Positions 1 to 5,977 of a DNA stretch of 25,226 nucleotides are shown piece after piece. Numbering within the stretch: position 1 is the first letter of the stretch; the number at the start of each line of letters is the position of its first letter. Made by a program: the position numbers and the translations under genes. The DNA is taken from assembly GCA_023262245.1 (NCBI GenBank), contig JALRDC010000051.1, positions 1 to 25,226 on the forward strand, written 5' to 3'. This stretch comes from Flavobacteriaceae bacterium (lineage in GTDB: Bacteria > Bacteroidota > Bacteroidia > Flavobacteriales > Flavobacteriaceae). The notes beneath the pieces are model-generated. The model had not been told where the DNA came from and made no database searches. It saw only the letters and a list, made by a program, of their open reading frames with translations.

Positions 1-27
1 ATGATTTTTAGAATTATCTTTTTCCAT
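1..27 (-). CDS. Start of a second cassette ORF (partial, runs off the left edge)
   Basis: An ATG on the minus strand at 27-25 opens a frame reading MEKDNSKNH before the window ends. It lies 20 nt beyond the outer GTTAGC box of the attC-like site. The HNH cassette gene likewise starts 17 nt after its GTTAGC box. This matching layout is the only support, since nine codons cannot identify a protein. If real, it is the next gene cassette in the array, read in the same direction as the HNH gene. It could also be a chance ATG. Confidence 0.4.
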
Positions 28-98
28 TATTATTAATTCTGCTTGCAGCTAACGGTCTCGTATAACCGTCAGTTACGGGTTTAAAGTTACTATTTTTC

Positions 99-142
99 GG
101 TTAAGCACTGACGCTTGCAATTCCGAGTGGATTCAGTTAACC
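99..142. repeat. Nested hairpin in the apical part of the attC-like site
   Basis: GGTTAA (99-104) pairs with TTAACC (137-142). Inside it CACT (106-109) can pair with AGTG (126-129). This fits the variable terminal structure that caps long attC sites. The stems are short, so it may be partly coincidental. Confidence 0.4.
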
Positions 143-159
143 CTGAGCTTGTCGAAGGG
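141..159. repeat. REP-like palindromic element CCCTGAGCTTGTCGAAGGG
   Basis: An imperfect palindrome with CCCT/AGGG ends lies inside the apical region of the attC-like site. From memory, the TTCGACAAGCTCAG type of motif is a common short intergenic repeat in many bacterial genomes, including Bacteroidota. It overlaps the foot of the 99-142 hairpin. It may be a separate repeat inserted into the cassette site or simply part of its cap. Confidence 0.45.
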
Positions 160-205
160 TAGTCGAATCTGCCGTAATTGCGGTTATACATTGTTAGCAA
201 ATGTT

Positions 206-1129
206 TTACTTATTATATCTATTTCCCCGTCCAAGATTACAGTCATCACATAAAGAGCGAAGGTTAGCTTGAATTGTTTTGCCTCCTTTTGAAAACGGAG
301 TTACATGATCAATATGTAATCTACATTTTGGATCTGTTGCCGGACTGTTTCCACAAAGGACACATTTGAATTTATCTCTATTAAGTATTTTAAATCGTAA
401 ACCTAATCTGATATCCCTTCTATCTTCTTCGTTTATTTTTTTCGATTTAACACTATGCTTGATTGTGTTAGTCTTATTTTGTACTGGTTGGTTTTTAGGC
501 GTATCATTTTCTTTGTTTGCTTTCTCAATAAATGCGGTTAATGCTTTTATCCAAGTACCCCATCTTCGAGTGTAAGCCTTAAGACCTACCGAAGAAATTT
601 CAGAATTGTTCATGTCATGACCTTTTGGTTGTTTTCCCAATTGAGTCCAGACATTCAATAAGTTTTCAAAACATTCTTTATCGTTATACTTTCTCCCATG
701 AGGTACTATGTTAAGACCAGCTAATTCTAAGCCTTTTTTCCACCCAAACCTACTTGAAACTGTTGAATTGCTTATTATTTGAGAGTTAGCATTTAACTGT
801 TCTACTGTGAGAGAATTGATATTTAATTTAGTTGCCACATTTTTTAGTTCATTTATAACCTCTTCATCAGAAAGAAATTTTCCGCTTTGTTCTCTTAATT
901 TTTGGGTTGGTATCCTATTGTTAGATTTATGAGTAAGTCCTGCAAATGAAAGAGCCTTGTGCCATGAGCCAAAATATTTATTTATTGTATTTCCAGAGCC
1001 AACCTTTCCATGTTTTAAATAATCCTTCTTTGTTAATTTATTCTTATTCAAAATCTTATCAACTCGAATGATATCCTCAGCAATTGATTCTTTTGATAAT
1101 ATTGGTAGACTATTTAATTCAAACTTCAT
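206..1129 (-). CDS. HNH endonuclease with three N-terminal HNH-associated repeats
   Basis: This 307-aa protein is probably a DNA-cleaving metal-dependent endonuclease. The C-terminus (about 240-305) is a complete HNH fold: C256-x2-C259, the H272-I-D-H275 catalytic segment, N289, and C294-x2-C297-N298 closing the zinc knuckle. The N-terminal two thirds hold three repeats of about 50 residues (roughly 15-66, 85-139 and 147-201). Each ends in a pattern like FGSWxKALxxAGL, as in the HNH or homing-endonuclease associated repeat, a likely DNA-binding module. A basic linker (about 205-238) joins the two parts. The ATG at 1129 lies 17 nt after a GTTAGC box and the TAA lies 7 nt before the attC-like palindrome, so it is the cassette cargo. 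Target and role (defence, homing or regulation) cannot be read from the sequence. Confidence 0.85.
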   Translation of the reverse strand: MKFELNSLPILSKESIAEDIIRVDKILNKNKLTKKDYLKHGKVGSGNTINKYFGSWHKALSFAGLTHKSNNRIPTQKLREQSGKFLSDEEVINELKNVATKLNINSLTVEQLNANSQIISNSTVSSRFGWKKGLELAGLNIVPHGRKYNDKECFENLLNVWTQLGKQPKGHDMNNSEISSVGLKAYTRRWGTWIKALTAFIEKANKENDTPKNQPVQNKTNTIKHSVKSKKINEEDRRDIRLGLRFKILNRDKFKCVLCGNSPATDPKCRLHIDHVTPFSKGGKTIQANLRSLCDDCNLGRGNRYNK

Positions 1130-1146
1130 GTGATCTTCAAATATTT

Positions 1147-1212
1147 GCTAACGTTTGAATATACGCATTGCGTTTATTCATCCTATATAACCTTCGTATA
1201 TCCATTTAATAT
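1147..1212 (-). repeat. attI-like or degenerate attC site next to the recombinase
   Basis: GCTAAC (1147-1152) is followed by GAATATACG (1157-1165), which pairs at 8 of 9 positions with CGTATATCC (1195-1203). After the stem, CATT (1203-1206) matches the CATT at 189-192 of the first site. Where GTTAGC should follow there is TAATAT (1207-1212). The site therefore shares the inner-box design of 48-198 but has an intact outer box only on the cassette side. Its position between the divergent recombinase gene and the first cassette is that of attI in integrons. It could instead be the remnant of an attC from an older cassette. Confidence 0.55.
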
Positions 1213-1246
1213 AAAATTTAATGAGATCAGACATATCATACAAAAA
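1213..1246 (-). promoter_or_regulatory. Predicted cassette promoter (Pc-like)
   Basis: On the minus strand, TTTTTG (1246-1241) serves as a -33 element. It is separated by exactly 20 nt from TAAATTTT (1220-1213), which matches the Bacteroidota -7 consensus TAnnTTTG at all but the last base. Transcription would begin near 1207 and read through the attI-like site into the HNH cassette, about 78 nt before its ATG. Confidence 0.5.
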
Positions 1247-1249
1247 TTG

Positions 1250-1257
1250 TATATTTA
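1250..1257 (+). promoter_or_regulatory. Predicted -7 box of the recombinase promoter
   Basis: TATATTTA matches TAnnTTTG except for the final base and lies 32 bp before the ATG at 1290. No clear TTG is seen at the expected -33 distance. The box lies within 4 bp of the -33 element of the opposite cassette promoter, so the two would compete for RNA polymerase. Confidence 0.35.
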
Positions 1258-1289
1258 AGGGAATAATGAATTTTTAAAAAACGAAGGTG

Positions 1290-2132
1290 ATGCGCCCCAA
1301 CATCCAAAACCTCCTTGCTGAATTTCGTATAAGACTACAATTACAACGTTATGCGGCCTCAAGTATTAATACGTATACGAATGCTTTAACCAAATTTTTA
1401 TTGGCTTTTCAAAATAAAAATCTGGAACAGTTGTCCGTTCAAGAAATTGCTTATTTTCTTTCTACACTTCAAAAAAACCAACAACTAAGCCCAGCCTATC
1501 AACGGCAAATCTTAGCTAGCATTACTAAGTTTTACCATTTGTTCTATAACAAACGATTGGATTTGTCTTTTTTATACCCTAAAAGAAAAACAAAAGCGCT
1601 GCCAAAGTATTTAACCGTGTTAGAAATCAAGCGTTTGTTTTCCCATTGCCAAAACCTAAAACATTTATGTGTTTTGCAGCTTTTATATGGTTGTGGCCTT
1701 CGTGTTTCTGAAGTTGTAGCACTTAAAATTGTTGACGTTGATTCAACTGCTATGCGAATTTTGGTGCGTAATGCCAAAGGACAAAAAGATAGGGTAGTAC
1801 CCTTGCCCAAATCCCTTTTAGAAAACCTTCGGAATTATTACAGAAGCTATAAACCAAAAAGCTATCTTTTTGAAGGGCAAAAAAGGGTACAATACTCCAT
1901 TAAGAGTATCCAGGAAGTAACAAAAAAATACGGCTTTGAAGCTGAAATTAAGAAAAAGGTTACTCCTCACATGCTTCGACATTCCTATGCCACTCATCAA
2001 TTAGAAAACGGAGTCAATATTCGGCATATACAAGAGTTACTAGGACACAACTCCATTAAAACTACGGAGATCTATACACACATCAGCAATGTATCACAGG
2101 AAAAAATTGCCAATCCCTTGGATCAACTCTAA
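1290..2132 (+). CDS. Tyrosine recombinase, IntI/Xer-like, candidate cassette integrase
   Basis: A 280-aa site-specific recombinase that would cut and rejoin DNA through a 3'-phosphotyrosine. Residue numbers here count from an alternative GTG at 1287; ATG at 1290 is preferred. The N-terminal SAM-like core-binding domain spans about 5-90. The catalytic domain holds R139 (YGCGLR), K164, H228 and R231 (TPHMLRH), H254 (LLGH) and nucleophile Y263 (YTH). The tail ending NPLDQL resembles the SPLDxL end of integron integrases. The segment between K164 and H228 is short, however, and lacks the extra IntI-specific insertion. The gene is divergent from the HNH cassette and close to attC/attI-like sites, which suggests it serves them. 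Its stop lies 4 bp from the ftsE stop. It could alternatively be a solitary Xer-like recombinase unrelated to the cassette. Confidence 0.85.
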   Translation: MRPNIQNLLAEFRIRLQLQRYAASSINTYTNALTKFLLAFQNKNLEQLSVQEIAYFLSTLQKNQQLSPAYQRQILASITKFYHLFYNKRLDLSFLYPKRKTKALPKYLTVLEIKRLFSHCQNLKHLCVLQLLYGCGLRVSEVVALKIVDVDSTAMRILVRNAKGQKDRVVPLPKSLLENLRNYYRSYKPKSYLFEGQKRVQYSIKSIQEVTKKYGFEAEIKKKVTPHMLRHSYATHQLENGVNIRHIQELLGHNSIKTTEIYTHISNVSQEKIANPLDQL

Positions 2133-2136
2133 GCTT

Positions 2137-2814
2137 CTAGCTCCCCTCTTTTTTCTGAACCACCTCATAAACGGAACCTTTATCACAGCGCAGTATTCTT
2201 CCGGGAAACTTTACAATCATATTATAGTCATGGGTAGCCATAATGATACTGATCCCCCCCTCGTGGAGTTTGCGGAACAGTTGCATAATTTCCTGACTGG
2301 TTTCAGGGTCTAAGTTGCCCGTAGGTTCATCCGCCAGGATGAGTTCGGGATGGTTGAGTAAAGCACGTGCAATCGCAACCCGCTGTTGCTCCCCTCCCGA
2401 AAGTTCAAAGGGAAACTTTTGATCATTAGAGGTGACGTTCACCATTTCCAATACTTCGGCAACCCGCATTTTGATTTTGGCTTTGTCTTTCCATCCTGTA
2501 GCTTTTAGAACAAAAGCAAGATTGTCAAAAATCGTTCGGTCGGGAAGTAACTTAAAATCTTGAAAGACAACGCCCAGTTTACGTCTTAGTTTCGGTATTT
2601 CTTTTTCTTTTAAGTGTAACAGGTCAAAGCCTACAATGGAACCTTGTCCAGAGTCCAATAACAGATCACCGTACAAAACTTTTAATAAGCTGCTTTTCCC
2701 CGTTCCCGTTTTCCCAATAAGAAAGACAAACTCTCCAGAGGCGACTTCAAAATTTACGTCGGAAAGAATGACATTATTCTCGTTGACTACCGTTACCTTT
2801 TTTAGGCTCACCAT
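2137..2814 (-). CDS. ftsE: FtsE-like ABC transporter ATP-binding protein
   Basis: A 225-aa ABC ATPase of the FtsE/LolD size class. Walker A is GKTGTGKS (34-41), the Q-loop glutamine Q85, the signature LSGGEQQ (138-144), Walker B LILADEPTG (158-166) and the switch histidine H195. The family drives FtsX, which controls peptidoglycan hydrolases during division. No ftsX lies next to it, so the partner must be elsewhere, and LolD/MacB-type ATPases are close relatives. The gene is divergent from the TPR protein gene. On the minus strand a TACCTTTA box (2852-2845) close to TAnnTTTG may be its -7 element. The gene ends tail to tail with the recombinase, 4 bp apart and with no terminator between them. 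Confidence 0.8.
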   Translation of the reverse strand: MVSLKKVTVVNENNVILSDVNFEVASGEFVFLIGKTGTGKSSLLKVLYGDLLLDSGQGSIVGFDLLHLKEKEIPKLRRKLGVVFQDFKLLPDRTIFDNLAFVLKATGWKDKAKIKMRVAEVLEMVNVTSNDQKFPFELSGGEQQRVAIARALLNHPELILADEPTGNLDPETSQEIMQLFRKLHEGGISIIMATHDYNMIVKFPGRILRCDKGSVYEVVQKKEGS

Positions 2815-2950
2815 AAAAAAATGATCTCAAAAGCTGATTGGTCATAAAGGTAAATCTTTTGGTCTAGTCTTAAATATTTTGTTAATAAAATATACGTTTC
2901 TATTTAGAATCACGTTACAAATGATAAGGTAATAAACTACCTTTAAATGT

Positions 2951-5900
2951 ATGAATTTGCTGAATAAATCTTCACGATTTCAATGGTTTTGGATGATCTT
3001 TTTTCCTGTTCTGATCCAAGCGCAATTATACAATAACCCCCACAAGACTGAATGGTCAAATCATTTATTTGGATTGGATTATTTCCCAGCATCTTGGCAA
3101 TCCAGTGTGCTTGAAGAAGATTTTGAAGTGCCCGGTTTTCAACAACAAAATATAGAATTTAACAAACTCTCCAACGCTTTGAGATTAAACTATTCTGGTG
3201 CAGAAAAAATGTTGTCCCAATTTAAAGAGGACTTTCCAAATTCCATAGCTTCTGAAAACATTGACCTAGACGTGGCCAATTATTATTTTAACAATGAAAA
3301 ATACCGCTATGCTCTAAAGTGGTTCAATACAATTTCCGACAATCAAGTAGCCAAAAAAGATTTACCTGAATACAACTTTAACAAGGGCTACAGCTTATTT
3401 TCCGCAAAAAACTACAAAAAGGCTAGACCCTATTTGGAAAAGGTGAAAGACAATAAAACCTACGAATCGGACGCTCATTATTATTTAGGTCATATTGCCT
3501 ATCAACTCGAAGATTTTGATAGCGCCCTTTCCTCCTTTAAGAACATATCCGATCCCACTCAAAAGGAAAACCTTTCCTATTTTCAAGCAGACATGAACTT
3601 TCGTTTGGGACGTTTTAAACAAGCCATTGATATAGCAAAAGGAGTGATCAATAATGCCACTGCGGAGGAGCGATCTGAACTTTCCAAAATTATTGGAGAA
3701 AGTTATTTTAACCTAGAAACGTATGATGAGGCCATTCCTTATTTGGAAGCCTATGAGGGGAAGAGAGGAACTTGGGAAAACAGCGACTATTATCAATTAG
3801 GGTATGCTTATTTTAAACAAGATAATTTTGAAAAAGCCATCAACCAATTCAATAAAATTATCGGTAAAAAAAATGAACTGGCTCAGAACGCCTATTACTC
3901 TTTGGCAGAATGCTACTTGAAAACCAACCAAAAAACGGCAGCCTTAAATGCCTTTAAAAGCGCTTCCAGAATGAATTTTAATCCTGTAATTAAAGAAGAT
4001 GCTTTCCTGAATTATGCAAAACTGAGTTATGACATTGGAAATCCTTATGAAGAGGTACCGAAAGTTTTAGTTGCCTTTTTGGAAAACTATCCAAAAAATG
4101 AACAAGTAGAATTGATCGGGGAGCTCTTGGTTAATTCTTATACCAAAAGCGGAAATTATGCTGCAGCATTGGAAATATTAGAAAATAAAACAGGATATAA
4201 AAACAACGAAAACTTGCAACAAGTTTTGATGCTCTATGCGATTCAAGAATTTGAAAGCAGGCGATTCTCTCAAGCAAGCACTCTTTTTAAACGCGGTTTA
4301 AAAATTAAAGCGAGTAAACTTTTTGAAGCTTACGGACTCTACTGGTTTGCACGTTCGGAATACGAAAGAAATTTATTTGACGAATCCTTAGAGTTGTATA
4401 AGAAATTTAGAAAACACCCAGAGCGATCCAAAGTCCCTTCTTACTACCGACTCAATTACGATATCGGATACGTTTATTTCAAACTAGGGGAGTACCAATA
4501 TGCTTTGGAAGCTTTTGAGGCATTCAACCAAGCAAACAGTACCCTAGATGTTTCGTATCAAAGAGACACCTATTTACGCTTGGGAGATTGCCAGTTTGCA
4601 CTTAAAAAATATTGGCCCGCAACGGAACATTACAATACTTCCATTGCATTAAATCCAAGCCAAGGTGCTTACGCTAGCTTCCAAAAAGGGATCAGTTATG
4701 GTTTTGTAGATCGAAATCCTAAAAAAATAGAAACATTTACAACTTTTTTGGACACCTATCCCAAAGATCCCTTATTGGACGATGTTTTGTTTGAACTCGC
4801 TGCTGCCTATAGTAGAGATGGTGCCAATAAAAAAGCCAAACAAACCTATGATCAATTGCTAAACAGTTTCAAAAACAGTCCTTATCTAGCACAAGCTGCT
4901 TTAAACAAAGGCTTAATTTTATACAACGAGGAACAGTATGAGGCTGCTAAAACAGTTTTAGAAGAAGTGGCTATCATTTACAAGCGTTATGCTGTTGGGG
5001 AGCAAGCCCTGCGAACTTTAAAAGAAATCGCTGTAGATCAGGGAGCTGTTGCCAATTTTGCTAGTTGGTTAAAATCACAAAAACTGGACACTTTTACCGA
5101 TGTAGAATTGGAAAAAACAGCTTTTACAGCTGCAGAACGCCAGTTCATAGAAGGAAACACCACTACGGCATTAAAACTTTTTGAAGAATATCTAGAAGTT
5201 TATTCGGAAGGTGCTTTTAGTAAAGCTGCTTCGTATTATTTGGCAGAGCTTTATTTTGAAAAAGAGCGCTTTGATGAAGCCCTTGTTACTTATGAATCTC
5301 TTATTCAGGAGAATGTTTCAAATTATACCGAAAAGGCCTTAACGCGAGTCATCACCATTCTAAAAAACAAAGAAAAACAGATTGAGGCCATACCTTATTT
5401 AGAGCAGTTAATGACCATTGCTTCTTTTAATGAAAACAAACGTTTTGCCATCTTAAATTTAATGCAAGCTTACTATGCTAATGAGGAATATAAGAAAAGT
5501 AGCGAGATTGCCGAAGCGGTTTTAGCCCTCCCAAAGCTTGAAGCTGGATTAAAACAAGATGCTCTTAAAGTGAAAGCCCGATCCGCTTTAGCTCTTTACG
5601 ATAGTCTGGTCGCCGCAACAGCTTATCAGCAACTCGAAAAATCCCCACAGCCTTTAATTGCTGCCGAAGCGCTCTATTTTAGAGCCGATCGCTTATACCG
5701 CTCAAAAAATTATATAGCATCCAACGAACTCATTACTAAAATTGCAGCAAATTCGGGTCAATCTGGAGTGTGGAATGCTAAAGCACTCCTGCTGCTTGCA
5801 AAAAATTATTATGCTTTAGATGATGCCTTTCAGGCAATTTTTGTTTTAGAGTCTCTTGTAGAAAATTTTGAATCTTATCCAGAAGTAGTCACTGAAGCCC

Positions 5901-5977
5901 AAGAGTTAATGACAAACTATCAGAACGTGTTGGGAGAAGAAAATCGTTCCATTTCTAATCAAACAAAGGATGAATAA
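2951..5977 (+). CDS. Large periplasmic TPR (tetratricopeptide repeat) protein
   Basis: A 1008-aa protein with an N-terminal signal peptide (about 1-25, hydrophobic core then IQAQ), so exported to the periplasm. The rest is a nearly continuous solenoid of TPR-like helical pairs with signatures such as YYxLGxAYFKQxNFEKAI and LGDCQFALKKYxPA, suggesting a scaffold for protein partners. The start is taken at 2951. A TACCTTTA box (2938-2945) sits very close to it, so a promoter there would give an almost leaderless message. The last 8 nt overlap the start of the downstream barrel gene, which argues that the two are translated and act together. No catalytic motif is visible and the pathway is unknown. 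Confidence 0.85.
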   Translation: MNLLNKSSRFQWFWMIFFPVLIQAQLYNNPHKTEWSNHLFGLDYFPASWQSSVLEEDFEVPGFQQQNIEFNKLSNALRLNYSGAEKMLSQFKEDFPNSIASENIDLDVANYYFNNEKYRYALKWFNTISDNQVAKKDLPEYNFNKGYSLFSAKNYKKARPYLEKVKDNKTYESDAHYYLGHIAYQLEDFDSALSSFKNISDPTQKENLSYFQADMNFRLGRFKQAIDIAKGVINNATAEERSELSKIIGESYFNLETYDEAIPYLEAYEGKRGTWENSDYYQLGYAYFKQDNFEKAINQFNKIIGKKNELAQNAYYSLAECYLKTNQKTAALNAFKSASRMNFNPVIKEDAFLNYAKLSYDIGNPYEEVPKVLVAFLENYPKNEQVELIGELLVNSYTKSGNYAAALEILENKTGYKNNENLQQVLMLYAIQEFESRRFSQASTLFKRGLKIKASKLFEAYGLYWFARSEYERNLFDESLELYKKFRKHPERSKVPSYYRLNYDIGYVYFKLGEYQYALEAFEAFNQANSTLDVSYQRDTYLRLGDCQFALKKYWPATEHYNTSIALNPSQGAYASFQKGISYGFVDRNPKKIETFTTFLDTYPKDPLLDDVLFELAAAYSRDGANKKAKQTYDQLLNSFKNSPYLAQAALNKGLILYNEEQYEAAKTVLEEVAIIYKRYAVGEQALRTLKEIAVDQGAVANFASWLKSQKLDTFTDVELEKTAFTAAERQFIEGNTTTALKLFEEYLEVYSEGAFSKAASYYLAELYFEKERFDEALVTYESLIQENVSNYTEKALTRVITILKNKEKQIEAIPYLEQLMTIASFNENKRFAILNLMQAYYANEEYKKSSEIAEAVLALPKLEAGLKQDALKVKARSALALYDSLVAATAYQQLEKSPQPLIAAEALYFRADRLYRSKNYIASNELITKIAANSGQSGVWNAKALLLLAKNYYALDDAFQAIFVLESLVENFESYPEVVTEAQELMTNYQNVLGEENRSISNQTKDE

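Larger units (their letters stand above)
48..198 (-). repeat. attC-like recombination site (imperfect palindrome)
   Basis: A 151-base inverted repeat lies directly downstream of the HNH gene stop codon. Outer boxes are GCTAAC (48-53) and GTTAGC (193-198). Then comes an asymmetric unpaired spacer, GGTCTC (54-59) against ATT (190-192). An inner stem pairs GTATAACCG (60-68) with CGGTTATAC (181-189), perfect over 9 bp. A single unpaired T at 69 is followed by a second 9-bp stem, 70-78 with 172-180, containing one G-T wobble. The top is a 93-nt region with its own small hairpins. R box, unpaired spacer, L box and one extrahelical base are the hallmarks of integron attC sites. The AAC and GTT triplets are kept, although the boxes are not exact RYYYAAC/GTTRRRY. 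Predicted bottom-strand crossover is between G53 and T52. Confidence 0.75.
53..1151 (-). mobile_element. Integron-like gene cassette carrying an HNH endonuclease
   Basis: Read on the minus strand, the unit begins inside the GTTAGC box at 1152-1147. It has a 17-nt leader, then the HNH ORF (1129-206). Only 7 nt separate the stop codon from the attC-like palindrome, and the unit ends at the G of the second GTTAGC box (53). One ORF with almost no flanking sequence and a terminal attC is the layout of integron cassettes. The boundaries assume cleavage after the G of GTTAGC, as in known integrons, and are inferred. The cassette reads away from the divergent recombinase gene. Confidence 0.65.

Noticed and set aside
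366..575. 69-aa plus-strand ORF opposite the HNH gene
   Set aside because: It is antisense to a clear HNH protein and shows no domain; a shadow frame.
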